From assembly GCA_003254905.1 (NCBI GenBank), contig QANU01009275.1:1-64000 (forward strand): a stretch of 64,000 bases of DNA, given 5' to 3'. The position numbers and the translations under genes are program-made. Position 1 is the first letter of the stretch. Every line of letters begins with the position of its first letter. Below are positions 12,967 to 23,098 of the stretch, piece after piece. This stretch comes from Nissolia schottii (taxonomy: Eukaryota; Streptophyta; Magnoliopsida; Fabales; Fabaceae). The notes under the pieces are model-generated. The model had not been told where the DNA came from. It saw only the letters and a program-made list of their open reading frames with translations, and did not search any database.

Positions 12967-13028
12967 CATTCGAATGATTCTTTCTAATGTGATTCATTCA
13001 AATGTATGCAGAAGGGTCATTTGAATGA
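12967..13028. repeat. CATTCGAATG mini-array
   Basis: Three copies, at 12967 (CATTCGAATG), 12995 (CATTCAAATG) and 13018 (CATTTGAATG), with steps of 28 and 23 bp, just inside the internal region. The geometry matches the LTR arrays. Confidence 0.7.
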
Positions 13029-13900
13029 CTGTAGCAGAATTGCCTAAGTTGCAAGGCACTTTCCAATTCTGCATTTCGTTGCACTCCGGCGCCTGTGCAC
13101 CCCAGTCTCACTTCCTATGCTGGATTGGAATCCACAGAGCTTGGTGATAAACCCCCTCGATCTCTCAAATCCGTCCCGTACCGGGAAAGTCGGGTTGTTC
13201 GGGAATCTTAGCCATTTGAAAGGTGATTTTGGCCGAATCTCCAAATTTTACTGGGCCATCCACACTGTTTTGGCCTAAATATGATACCAGACCTAGCCGC
13301 GAGCCGTTACGCCCGAGGCGTCCCTGAAAGACCCTTAAACGCTCCGTGGTAGGGTTAAAACCGCATGAACGTGCATAGCCATCGCAAGTTAGGGTATACC
13401 CCACTGCATGGCCTCTGTTCAGTCTCCAATAGGTCTGTTGGGACCAGCCGAGGGTTAGTCGGGAGCCATTACCCCCAAAATTACCAATTTGCCCCTAAAC
13501 TCTAAATTGACCCTAATACCCCCGTAACTTCAAATTCCTTCCTTATTTCGTGAACTGAGATCTAATTTCCGTAGCCCCTCCCTACCTACTATGTGCAAGT
13601 GCCAATGAGGGTACACCGCAGTCTGAAACCCTAATTTGCAGCATATGGATGAAATTGCCCTCCAAGCGCATAATTACACTAGAGCACGTGCTTTTTAAAC
13701 ACATTAACAAAGATTAAAACAAAAAGGCATAACATAAGCATTATATTAATAATTAGCCGAATAATTACATGAGCTGGCAGCCAACTGGCTCGTTGCAAGC
13801 AAATTCCCAAAAAGCCCCTAGCCCATATTCAGTGTAAAGTGCCGCTAAGAGCTAACTTATAGAATCCTATGCTACCTAACCCTAGAAGCCCCTAGCAGCC

Positions 13901-14257
13901 CTACTCTACATCCTCGGGAATAGATATCAGATCCTCCTCCATGGCAGTCAGAGCACGACCCGAGGTAGAAGCTCCAGTTGGATCCTCAGGCCTAGACCAC
14001 CCTAAATGCCCGTAGACCGCACTCAAGTCCCGGTCCATCCGAGTCACCAGCCGCTTGAGGCGCTCAAAGCGGGACATGTCGACACTCACCATGTCAAAAC
14101 GGCTCATCAACATGTCCATCTGGGAAAACGAGAGGCCCGGTGTCAGCGTAGGTCCAGTAGGAGTTCTGGCAGCTGCAGCTAGAGCGGTGGAGGTGGGGAG
14201 CGGAAGGTGAAGCAAGTGCCGCTCTTTTTCGTGCACGTTATCCCTGAGGCCCCTCAT
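13901..14257 (-). CDS. unrecognised antisense ORF in the non-autonomous element
   Basis: A 118-codon ORF running against the element. The first half is low in complexity (Leu, Pro, Thr, Ala). The second half looks helical with repeated Met-Asp/Arg-Phe (MDMLMSRFDMVSVDMSRF) and ends in an acidic tail. It is reminiscent of the helical tails of plant transposon-associated proteins, but I cannot assign a family. Upstream on the same strand the frame is interrupted, so it may be one exon of a captured gene or chance. Confidence 0.3.
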   Translation of the reverse strand: MRGLRDNVHEKERHLLHLPLPTSTALAAAARTPTGPTLTPGLSFSQMDMLMSRFDMVSVDMSRFERLKRLVTRMDRDLSAVYGHLGWSRPEDPTGASTSGRALTAMEEDLISIPEDVE

Positions 14258-14743
14258 AGGCCAGCTGGTTGTCGTCGTTGAAGGATATGTGCATCTTCGC
14301 CAGGCAGCCAGAATCCATTTTCCAAGTGACCTTTGGGGCCCATTTCAGCTCGCCTGCACCATAAAGTCATAATAACAAAGCATAAAGGTATGAGTGGCAA
14401 TTTAAGTACACTAAGTGCATAAACAGAATGACGGTGGGGAGTCCAGGAAGAAGGGCGTGAATGACGGTGGCTCATGGTGGGGAGAGAGGTTCGGTGGAGT
14501 ATGGTGGGGGAGGAAAATGGGAGCAAGAAGAGGCAGATAGAGAAAGGGAAACCATAGGGGAGAAAGGAAATTGGTAGGGGAGCTTGGTGGGAAGAGGAAT
14601 TGGAGGAGGAAGAGAGGGGAATCCATGAGTGAGAGGTGCAAAAATGGGGGGAGCTCTGTTAGTGTTCGCGGTAGGAGGAGAGGAAGAGGAAGAAGTGAGA
14701 AAGAAAGAAAGAAAAGTCACTTAAGTGGCCCCAGATCGCGTTT

Positions 14744-14952
14744 CATTTGAATGAATAACCCTAGCTCATTCGAATGACTGCCCTGAGATTTCCGTCAGTG
14801 TGAACCAATCGCGACCCATTCGAATGAAATTCGTGGTTCAATCGAATGGCTCAGGAACACAGTGATCATTAGAATGACTAACTAGGAGGAATTCGAATGA
14901 CTCACGAACTTTGAAAATCATTCGACTGAATGATCATCAGGGATTCGAATGA
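14744..14952. repeat. CATTCGAATG palindrome array before the 3' LTR
   Basis: Four pairs: 14744/14767, 14817/14839, 14867/14890 and 14919/14942 (steps within pairs 22-23 bp, period 50-52 bp after the first gap). It is about 150-370 bp upstream of the polypurine tract, so the array type of the LTRs is also present inside the element. Confidence 0.8.
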
Positions 14953-15101
14953 AGCCTCTCAGGTAGGACTTTTGCATACCTAAACTACCCCCAGGGATCC
15001 CAAGCATGTTATGTAAACCTAGGGCATGCTGAGACCCTTAAAAGTACCCGAGAATGGCCAGGAGACGTAACAACGCTCTAATTTTGGGTCAAAATTTCAG
15101 T

Positions 15102-15115
15102 AAGGAGGGTGGAAT
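15102..15115 (+). promoter_or_regulatory. polypurine tract
   Basis: TAAGGAGGGTGGAA directly before the 3' LTR. The same AAGGAGGGTGGAA core precedes the LTR of the Tekay-like element at 51553-51567 (minus strand). Confidence 0.85.
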
Positions 15116-15637
15116 GTAACATCACGAATCCTTCGTGTCTGGAAAGCCCGTCGGCTACGCCACCAGGAGCGGTCGGGAGACGTTAAGAAAATGAGGGTAG
15201 GGAATTAAACCCCCAAACCCTCAGCGACTTAGGGATAAGGGTTAGGTTTCAGGGTCCTATAAATTTTCCCGAGCCATAGGGTGAGTTTCGACTTGAATGG
15301 GAAACTTTCGGATACCGGAAACCACTCGTGGCAGTTCTTGACCGGGCAAGAATGTCAGAAATACCTGAGTGGCAACTCCCCGATCGAAGGGAAAAAATTT
15401 ATGGATCACAACGGTATGTCCGAAATATTTTTGGGACAACTGGGTGTGAGGCAAATTAGACAAAACGCGGTCAAACGAAACCGGAGCCGGTCCTGGTGAG
15501 GTTTCCTATCTCCATCAGGAGATATATATATATATATATTAAATATAAATAAATAAATAATAATTAAGCAACAGAAGAAAGAAATGAAAAAGAAAGAAAA
15601 AGAGAAAAGGAAAAGAAAAAGGGGCCACAGTGGTGGC

Positions 15638-15645
15638 TATAAATA
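15638..15645 (+). promoter_or_regulatory. LTR TATA box
   Basis: TATAAATA in GGCTATAAATAACC, equivalent to 9865 in the 5' LTR. Confidence 0.65.
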
Positions 15646-16051
15646 ACCACGTTACTTCAGAAAATTTTACGGAGCTTTCGGTCACTTTCACAAATACCAG
15701 TCCCAGTCCGACACATCTCGGTTTCTTGCTGGAGTCCCTGAAAAATTGCCAGAGCACGCCATAACGATCAAGAAATTTCTAGCATCAAACATATCTAGTC
15801 GGAATCTCCATCGGATGTAGGTAACTCTAAGCCCATTGTCTATGTGGTTTAATTTTCTAACTGTATATGTGTTTTTTTGTATGTTTGACAACAAAGTTGT
15901 TATATAGAATATTAGGAGATTGTAGGGTAAAGAAGGTTTTGAAGGATTTTGATAAATGAAATGCATAACTGTACTGATTGGAACCCCTAGGAATAGTAAA
16001 CCTCTGGAGAAAATGAGAACTGAAGTCTCGGGACCCTATTCCATTAGCTTT

Positions 16052-16279
16052 CAATTGATTGAATGGAGTTTTCAATCGGATGAAAGCAAATTTTGAGCTT
16101 TCAATCGATTGAATCCTTATTCAATCGAATGAAGGAAAATCTTTGGATTTCAATCGATTGAATCCCAAGTTCATTCAAATGAAAGAACTCTGAATGTTTT
16201 AATCGATTGAAACCCCAGTTCAATCGAATGAAAGAACTTGCAGGGATCCATTCGAATGTAACCCTAGACATTCGAATGA
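16052..16279. repeat. CATTCGAATG / CAATCGATTG array, five pairs, 49-bp period
   Basis: Pairs start at 16052/16073, 16102/16122, 16151/16172, 16200/16221 and 16249/16269. The within-pair step is 20-21 bp and the pair-to-pair step 49 bp in most cases. It has one more complete pair than the 5' LTR copy. Confidence 0.92.
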
Positions 16280-17453
16280 AACATGAGGGACTTGAGATTT
16301 TAGTGGTTCCAAGGAGTCCAATGAGTAAGGGTATGCCTATTTTGGTACACGAAAGCATGCATCATGAGGAAATGGCCGTCATAGGAGTTAGGATGACCCT
16401 AGATCACTAGAGGTATTCACGTAAATTTAAAGGTGCATAATTGAACCCTAGGGAATAAAGCAGATTACTAAGGCTCCAATCACCAAGGATTCGGACGGCC
16501 TTAGTCAGAGTCAATAGTTATATGACTAGGAAGATCCCATTCTCTTGGCATGTCTTACAAATACGTCCCTCACCAATTCGGCAGGCTGGATTGGTCAGAG
16601 CAACGCAGGTAGAGAGACCTAATTCAGAAAGTAAAGAGAACGGGCCAAGGCTTGAGAGAAAAGAAAGAGAACAGGACAAGTCCTATAAGAAAGAAAGGGG
16701 GACCCTATTAAAGAGAAGAGTACAGAGAAGCATGACCACGCCTGATGGCGCCCAAGGGCTGGTCCCTCGCCCTTCCTATTAGGGGATAGTTGTACCTATT
16801 GTATTCGATGATTTCCTTCTATGAGCCTTACATGGTAAACTACCATTCCGATAAAGAACGCTGCTGGGTTGATACAATAGTGGCAAGAAAGAGGTTGTAA
16901 CCTAAGCCACGGTTACATGAATGAAAGGTGTAACATCCTGCGCTTCCATGAACCAAGAACCTTTCAATTTCGCTACCGGGGACAGTCGGGAAACACCAAG
17001 GAATTGAGGGGAGAAGGGTTAAACCTCTGAAACCCTGGAAATTTAAGGAGTCGGGCTAAGTTTAGCTGTTTTATAATTTTCGGGAGTCGCTGGACGAGTT
17101 TCGACTCAAATGGAAATTTCTCGGATACAAGAAAAATGCCCGTGGGATCTCTTGACTCGGCAAGAAGGTCCCTGATCTAGAGGAAAACTGTCCCGGACTG
17201 AGGGAAAAATAAATGGATCACAACGGTATGTACGGAATATTTTTAGGGCAACCGGGAGTAAGATTTTCGAACAAAACACGGTCAAGCGAAAACGGAGCTA
17301 GACAGGAGGGGATGAAGCTTCTGAGAGAAGCTAATTAATAAATAATAATAAATTAATAATAATAAAAGCAATAGAGGAAGCAACGCTTCTGAGGAAAGAA
17401 AAAGGAAAGAAAGAAAAGGAAAAAGAAAATAAAATGGTGTCACTGTGTGCGGT

Positions 17454-17461
17454 TATAAATA
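17454..17461 (+). promoter_or_regulatory. LTR TATA box
   Basis: TATAAATA in GGTTATAAATAACC in the nested solo LTR. Confidence 0.6.
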
Positions 17462-17855
17462 ACCACGTAACTTTCGTAAATTTACATTTACTTTCCGTCC
17501 TTTTCACAAACACCCGCCCCGTTCTGACACATCTAGGTTTCGTGCCGAAGTCTCAAAAAAATTGCTGGAGCACACCATCCTGAAGAGGAAATTCTCCCCT
17601 TCAAGACCACTAATTTAGAATCTCCATCGGAAGTGGGTAATCCTAAGCCCACTGTCTATGTGGTTTAATTTTTAACTGTATATGTGCATATCTGTGTGTC
17701 TGACTATAGAACTGTTAAGTAGTATTTTGGGGAGATACAGGGTAAAAAAGGTTTTGTGAAATATTGAGAAATGAAACGCATAACTGTACTGATTGGAACC
17801 CTAGGAACAGTGGAAATTGAGAACTGGAGTCTCGGGGAGGCGATTTTTTCATCAT

Positions 17856-18087
17856 TCATTTGAATACCCAAGGTTTTCAGTCGAATGAAAGCCAAAATGA
17901 GCATTCCTTCGAATGAATTCCTCTGCTATCGAATGAAGGCGAATTTTAGGAATTCAATCGAATGAATCCCCTAGTATTCGAATGAAAGAATGATGAGGGA
18001 ATTCAGTCAAATGAAAACCCATTTCAATCAAATGAAAGAACTCCGAGACATTTCATTCGAATGCCCCTCCAAGTATTCGAATGAAAT
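17856..18087. repeat. CATTCGAATG-type array, 49-50 bp period
   Basis: TCGA (or TCAA) centres at 17909/17929, 17958/17978, 18007/18028 and 18057/18077, plus less regular copies near 17856 and 17879. The pair step is 20-21 bp and the period 49-50 bp, although the LTR backbone is clearly diverged from 9343-12538. Confidence 0.88.
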
Positions 18088-19020
18088 GTGGCAGACTTGA
18101 GACTTTGGTGGCTCCAAGGGATCCAATGGGTAAGCATGAGTCCATTATTGTGTATTAGGGCATGCATCATGAGGAAAGGGGTTGTGCATAGGTGTTAGGA
18201 CGACCCTAGAGAATTAGAGGTTCACCACCTAATGCATAAAGATAATAACAGAACTTAGGGAACACGTATGTAGTTATATGCTAGGAAGCCCTCTGTTGGC
18301 AAAGTCTTACAGACAAGCCCCTCACCAGTTCACAAAGTTGGATCGGTTGATGTGTTACCTCACCCGTCCTCACTAGTGAGGATTGGTTAACGAGTCTGTC
18401 GCCCAAGGGTGGATTGGTTCGAAGAGGTTAATGACACAAGGAAGGTAGAGGATGGACAGAAAAAGGAGGAAGTAAAGGAAAAAGCGCTAACCCAGCCAAC
18501 CGGTACGCATAAGGAGAGAAAGTGCTAACCTGGCCAGCCGGTATGCCTAATAAAAGATGTACTAACCCGGCCAACTGGTATGTGCCACAGTGGAGAAGAA
18601 GGACGCTAACCTGGCCAGCCGGTACGCGTAAGAGATCCCCAATGCCCCATGCACTATGTAACTACATGTATATATGTGATTAAATGAATGTCTGCATATG
18701 AGTTAATATGTATTGGTAATTGTTTGTGCACTATGTACGTCAAGGGAGCGACCCGAGACGATTAGTAGAATCATAATCAGCAAGTACGTAAACTTAGTAA
18801 GAAAGACTAGTTCCCCAGTCACCTAGCTAACTTAGATCAAGCTGTTCAGGGTTCTAGCAAAAGATAATGAATTAGTAGGGTTTGTAGTATGCATGATCAC
18901 TAAGAAACCCCCAGAATGGCCTGGAGGATACCCGAGTAAATGAACCATTGATAGCCACGGAAAACCCACTGAGGACCAAGAGTTCTCACCCCCACTCGGT
19001 TATGGATCCAGCTTGCAGCC

Positions 19021-19482
19021 ATGACATCCCCACTCACAAAGCACATATGGTATTTACCCATACTAGTATGTGTAACTATCGTACGGACACTCTTCTCGAG
19101 ATGAGCACCTTCGTACCTGTGTGTCTACCGGACGAGCCCAATCGTTCTCCTAGATAGACTCAGAGCCCCAGGCTCATCACCGATGCATCCGATCTGGATT
19201 GAAGAGCGTCCAGGGAGCAGCAGCCGAGACCCGATTCACCTGAACGGTGAGGAGGAGAGGCCTCCATCGGAGCCAGAGCCGAGCCCCACGCCAACCTCGA
19301 CGCCAGTCACAGACCCCGGCGCATCTACTCCGACTGTTCAAGCCCGAGGCCTCAGGACCACAGCCAGGAAGAGGATACTCTTAGCTCGGCCCCGCCGCTT
19401 CGCCCAACGCGACTTCTCTGCAGTGAAAGACCTGAGCAGTGAGGAGGAGGAGCCCCTAGAGCGCCTAGGAGACTTCGAGTAG
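19021..19482 (+). pseudogene. LTR-embedded acidic ORF, copy 3 (frameshifted)
   Basis: It starts ATG 19021, ten bases after the predicted acceptor, and ends TAG 19480-19482. The middle part (about 19053-19160) is in another frame, so a one-base loss and a compensating change are present. From 19183 the frame is open for 99 codons: a proline/serine/glutamate-rich region containing DPIHLNGEE and PPSEPEP, RTTARKR, then FAQRDFSAVKDLSSEEEE. In-frame length differences relative to the copy at 20402 fall in the Pro/Thr-rich stretch. Function unknown. Confidence 0.5.
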
Positions 19483-20401
19483 GTGGCAAACAGCAGGACC
19501 CAAGGGGAGGGATAGGATATGTGCCGTACACGAAGCGAGTAGTCCCACTCATGTACGTAGTTTTATTATGGTTAGCGTATTTGTATGTTATTTAGCCTGA
19601 TATGTATAAATATCTGACTGTAGGAACTTATGTATAAAAAATGGTGTGTTATGTTCATTCGGGCCCCTATGTGTATTTTCTACCGATAAAGCTCCACGCT
19701 ACAGGTATGTACTTTCATTCTTCTACATTTTAGTTATGCTGCTATTCGTCATATTATTCGCATGGCTCATTATTTTCTAACCCCCATACTTGCAAAGAAA
19801 TTTCAAATTGGTCCGTATTTTCCGTAACCCTAATTTTAGTTCGTAATCTAGAACAGTAGTAGTTCACAGCACCAGCGTTCAACCACCTAGCCAGGGAAAC
19901 CTATAACTTAAGCATAGGCCAACTAGCTAGGGTGTTGCAAAAGGACTAAGGAGAAGAATGCTAACCTGGGTGAGCCGGTATGCATAAGAGATCCCCAGAT
20001 TTCCCCCATGCACTATGTGGTGAGTAAGTCTGAATGAATAAATGTATGTATGTCAGTATGTATGTTTGCAGGTATGTATGTGTGCATTTATATATGTTAT
20101 GCATTATGTATCACCAAGGGAACGACCCTAGACGAACAGTATACCTTTAGTAGCAATGTACAGTTAATGAGCACGAAGCCTAGGTAATGATAAGAGTAGT
20201 AATCCAATCACCTAGTAATTTAGGTAAAGCTGCTCAAGATTAAAAAATTCTGGTAGGAGATTAGTATATATATGACACGTAGAGGTTTTCCTGAGTGGCC
20301 TGGACTCTGCCCGAGTAATTGAACTATAGGAGCCACGCCGAGTTTCCACTAAGAACGAAGTCCTTTTTATCCCCACTCGTGTATGATTCCAGTTCACAGA
20401 C

Positions 20402-20869
20402 ATGCCATCGTCGCCTGCAAAGGATGTGTAGTTGTTTACCCGCACGCGTCAACAGAACTTTCGCACGGATACTCTCTTGGAGACATGCACCTTCGCACTC
20501 GCCCGCATGTCGGATGAGCCTGAGAGACCCTTCAAGCGGAGACTTCGAGGACCCGGATCCTCCCCGGTGCATCCCATCCGGATAGATGAGTGCCCTGGGA
20601 GCAGTAGTTGCGATCCTATCCACCTTAATGGTGAGGAGAATGTGCCTCCATCTGAGCCGGAGCCAGAGATTGAGGTAGCTGTAGACCCCGATACGTCCAT
20701 TCCACCAATCCGAGGACGAGGTCGCCGGACGACCGCCAGAAAGAGGGTACTCCCAGTCCTACCGTGCTGGTTTGTTCCTTGAGATTTCACCGCGGTGACC
20801 GACCTATCCAGCGAGGACGAGACTACAGGAGAGGAGGACCCAACGGAGCGGGAGGAGGAGTCAGATTAG
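20402..20869 (+). pseudogene. LTR-embedded acidic ORF, copy 2 (two stops)
   Basis: A 156-codon frame identical in length to copy 1. It is broken by TAG where copy 1 has TGG (Trp) in the first 12 codons and by TGA near 20780 where copy 1 has CAA (Gln). Between them 117 codons are open. It reads RTDTLLE, then an Arg-rich stretch, HPIRIDE, DPIHLNGEE, PPSEPEPE, RRTTARKR and, after the second stop, DFTAVTDLSSEDE and a Glu-rich end. The stops differ from those of copy 1, so their common ancestor was open throughout. Confidence 0.55.
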
Positions 20870-21647
20870 GAGGCAGGACCCAGGACCTCGGTAGCAGCTG
20901 CAGATATAGGGTTGTACCATACACAAAGTGAGTAGTATCACTCGTGTGCATAGACTTTTCTTTAGTCGTTGTATATATATATTATATGGATCTCATGTAT
21001 GTATAATATCAAAACTTGTGTATTTGTAATATATCAGTATGTTGTGTATATTCGGCGCCCTATGTGTACTTCTGCCGACGGATCTCCATACGATAGGTAC
21101 GTACTCACACTTCCTTTATCTCTTGATTCTACCATTACCTGATGTATTATTTGCATGGCTCCTTATTTTCTAGAAATCCGTACTTACAAAAGAAATTTCA
21201 AATCGGCCCGTATTTTCAATAACCCTAATTTGAGCAAGTGAACATAGAACAATAATAGTTCATAGCACCAGAGGTCAACCACCTAGCCAGGGAAGCCTAT
21301 GACTTAAGTTTAGGTCAACTAGTTAGGGTGTTGCAGACTACATAGACAGTGGTTATGTCAGGTTTACCCACGTGTTTACGTCTGACTTTAGTTTCTGCTG
21401 CTTCCTGCGGTATTTCCCTGAATATGATGCTTCCTAGTTCTTCTTAGGCTAAGTTTTTTCCAAGCTTTCTTTGGGGATTTTAGGGGCTGTTTGTGAGTCA
21501 AGGTTAGGGAATTCCTAAAGGATCTTGACTAGGTTCGGTGTAGGATGTTCTTGGGTTTTCCGTTTGACAGGATAATGGTTGATTGTTTGATCAGACAGAG
21601 TTTTGGCAAGATTTTCCTTTTTCTCCAAATTTTCGAATTCCTCACGG

Positions 21648-21655
21648 TATTTATA
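21648..21655 (-). promoter_or_regulatory. LTR TATA box (outer solo LTR)
   Basis: TATAAATA on the minus strand in the right part of the outer solo LTR. Confidence 0.55.
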
Positions 21656-22234
21656 GGCCAAGGCCGAATTTTCACTTTTCCAAAATGCCCTTGGAGCAAT
21701 TTACCATTTTACCCCTTGATTTTGTCATGCATGACATCATGCATAGTGGACTCACCACCATGAGTCACCCTTGGACTTTTTGACTAGGCCATTTGGCCTC
21801 TTTATGGTAGTGTAAGGCCTTTGTGTCCAGCCACTTGTGTGGCTGAGAATTAAGGGTCTCCATCAGATTAATTTTGATCCGATTTTATCGTTTCCGGTCC
21901 TTGTACTTTGCGCACGGTTATTCTAACAATATTTCGATCACGTCCTTGTGATCCCCTAATTTTCCTAAAGAATAATCTAGGTTCATTTGGATTATTTGTG
22001 AATTCTCGTCTGTAGCCATACCTTTTACGGATACTTTGGAAGCGCTGTTATACTCAGACGACAAAAATGGTTTATTCTAGTGTCTGTAGAATTTGAAGAA
22101 AACGAGTACAATTATTTCTATAGACAATTTTAATCCCAAGAGTTCATAATTCTAATGGTTCAACCAAACATGGAAATCCCTAGATATTTATCTAGCGAGA
22201 TTTTGCTAAGGAGAAAGCGAGATGTTACATTCCA

Positions 22235-22867
22235 AATCCCTCTGCACAGCCACCGTTTACAGTGTTGTCGTTGTATCATCTATGAATCTGTTGTCTCTGC
22301 ATGAACACCATTTGTAGATCCACATTCTTGTTGCGGCCTTTCACTAGACAAATTTTTTTCTTTTTTAAAAAAAAATTATTTTTAAGTGATATTTTGTATT
22401 TTTGTTGTTCAAATATTGAAATTAGTTGCATTGGGCTTGTTCCACTTTCTTTTTCCTTTTTCTCTGGGGACATTTATGAATTGTTGGGTCTATTCTAAAA
22501 GATAAAATTTAATAAGGGTAAAAAAATACATTGACATAACTGAATCAATTCAATACTTTTTTTTTATACTAAATTCTTAACATAATGATTAATTTATAAA
22601 TCAATTCAAATCTCATTTTATATCATTAGTTCCAAACATAGAATTTAATTTACAAATTAAATCATTTCTTATTTTATTTATTTCAAAACCCACCCTAAAT
22701 GCATTGAAGCTCTAAACATAATGTTGTTCACTCTATTTTGGCAATACCTTATGTTTTGAGGTCCAATAATAATTTTTTTGAGATATTCTTGTATAAAGAG
22801 CTACTTTTGAGATACTCTTATTTATTTATATGTGTGTGTGTATGCACCAAATAATATCACAACAAAA
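22235..22867 (+). other. upstream DNA of the GA20ox-like gene
   Basis: AT-rich DNA between the outer solo LTR and the GA20ox-like start, with a homopolymer-rich stretch near 22350-22380 and a TATTTATTTATATG tract followed by a TG repeat near 22830-22845, about 30 bp before the coding start. It may include the native promoter or 5' leader. I see no defined TATA box with confidence. Confidence 0.4.
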
Positions 22868-23098
22868 ATGTCTCAACTAGACCTTTTTCCACATCAAAAT
22901 CCAAAAGAAAATGGGATGATGGAGAAAAACTAATCTTCGATCCATCTTTCATGTCATGCCAAACCAAGATGCCATCCAAGTTCATATGGCCAGATCATGA
23001 GAAACCATGCCTAACCTTACAAGAACTACAAGTTCCAAAAATTGACTTGAAGGCCTTTCTCTCCGGAGATCTGCAAGCAATATCAACCGCGTGCTCCA
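22868..23098 (+). pseudogene. GA20ox: gibberellin 20-oxidase exon-1 fragment, frameshifted and cut by an LTR
   Basis: The family oxidises GA12/GA53 in successive steps to GA9/GA20 in the cytosol (2-oxoglutarate/Fe(II) dioxygenases). Only the N-terminal region is present: after ATG 22868 a Ser/Gln/Pro-rich start, then LIFDPSF, MPSKFIWPDHEKPCL, LQVPKIDLKAFLSGD and about six more residues. FIWP...EKP followed by the V-P-x-IDL-x-x-FLSGD stretch is characteristic of GA20ox N-termini. The ATG frame hits a stop after about 21 codons. The conserved part is in the next frame, consistent with loss of one A in the A run near 22925. At 23099 an LTR begins (TGAAACACCCCC), with CTCCA just before it as the likely target site. 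The iron-binding His/Asp motif and the rest of the gene are not in the window. Confidence 0.8.

Larger units (their letters stand above)
12553..15101. other. internal region of the non-autonomous element, no retroviral genes
   Basis: About 2.5 kb with no gag-pol motif in any frame. It carries a small palindrome cluster (12967-13028), an unrecognised minus-strand ORF (13901-14257), a purine-rich low-complexity stretch (14400-14715) and a second CATTCGAATG array (14744-14952). A possible minus-strand intron end (pyrimidine-rich tract then GTGCAG near 14352-14357) suggests that part of it may derive from an antisense-oriented captured transcription unit, but I cannot identify one. Confidence 0.6.
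16929..19939 (+). mobile_element. solo LTR nested in the 3' LTR
   Basis: A 3011-bp LTR starting TGTAACATCCTGCGCTTCC and ending CTAGGGTGTTGCA, flanked by AAAGG at 16924-16928 and 19940-19944. It is a diverged relative of the LTR it sits in, with the same order of parts: TATA box 17454, donor-like GTGGGTAATCC (GT at 17637), CATTCGAATG array, acceptor-like TATGGATCCAG (AG at 19010-19011) and acidic ORF remnant 19021-19482. Confidence 0.93.
9343..21335 (+). mobile_element. non-autonomous LTR retrotransposon with 3.2-kb LTRs (LARD-like)
   Basis: A structurally complete element: 5' LTR 9343-12538, primer-binding site 12541-12552, internal region 12539-15115, polypurine tract ending at 15115, 3' LTR 15116-21335. 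The flanking 5-mers are GACCA (9338-9342) and GACTA (21336-21340), one base apart. The LTRs are 3196 bp and, after removing the nested LTR 16929-19939 and its duplicated 5-mer, 3204 bp. The internal region encodes no gag, protease, reverse transcriptase or integrase, so mobilisation would need enzymes from a relative. The LTR ends, the tRNA-iMet primer site and the AAGGAGGGTGGAA tract match the Tekay-like elements further right. Confidence 0.88.
15116..21335 (+). mobile_element. 3' LTR of the non-autonomous element, split by a nested LTR
   Basis: The LTR proper is 15116-16928 and 19945-21335 (3204 bp), co-linear with the 5' LTR. It contains the same TATA box (15638), donor-like site (GT at 15821), palindrome array (16052-16279), acceptor-like TATGATTCCAG (AG at 20391-20392) and acidic ORF (20402-20869). 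It ends TAGGGTGTTGCA. Confidence 0.9.
4547..22229 (-). mobile_element. solo LTR (outer level), split by two later insertions
   Basis: It begins TGAAACACCCTAGCTAGC and ends GCGAGATGTTACA. The 5-bp repeat TTCCA at 4542-4546 and 22230-22234 is the target-site duplication, so one LTR alone occupies this site. Its own sequence is 4547-5342, 8339-9342 and 21341-22229, about 2.69 kb. The rest is the inserted solo LTR at 5343-8333 and the element at 9343-21335. Orientation is minus, because the left terminus is the reverse complement of LTR right ends that precede a primer-binding site. A solo LTR is the usual product of recombination between the two LTRs of one element. It sits about 640 bp upstream of the GA20ox-like coding start in the pre-insertion sequence. 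Confidence 0.9.

Noticed and set aside
14254..14720. Overlapping Ser/Pro/Leu-rich minus-strand ORFs
   Set aside because: They arise from a purine-rich low-complexity stretch read in several frames.
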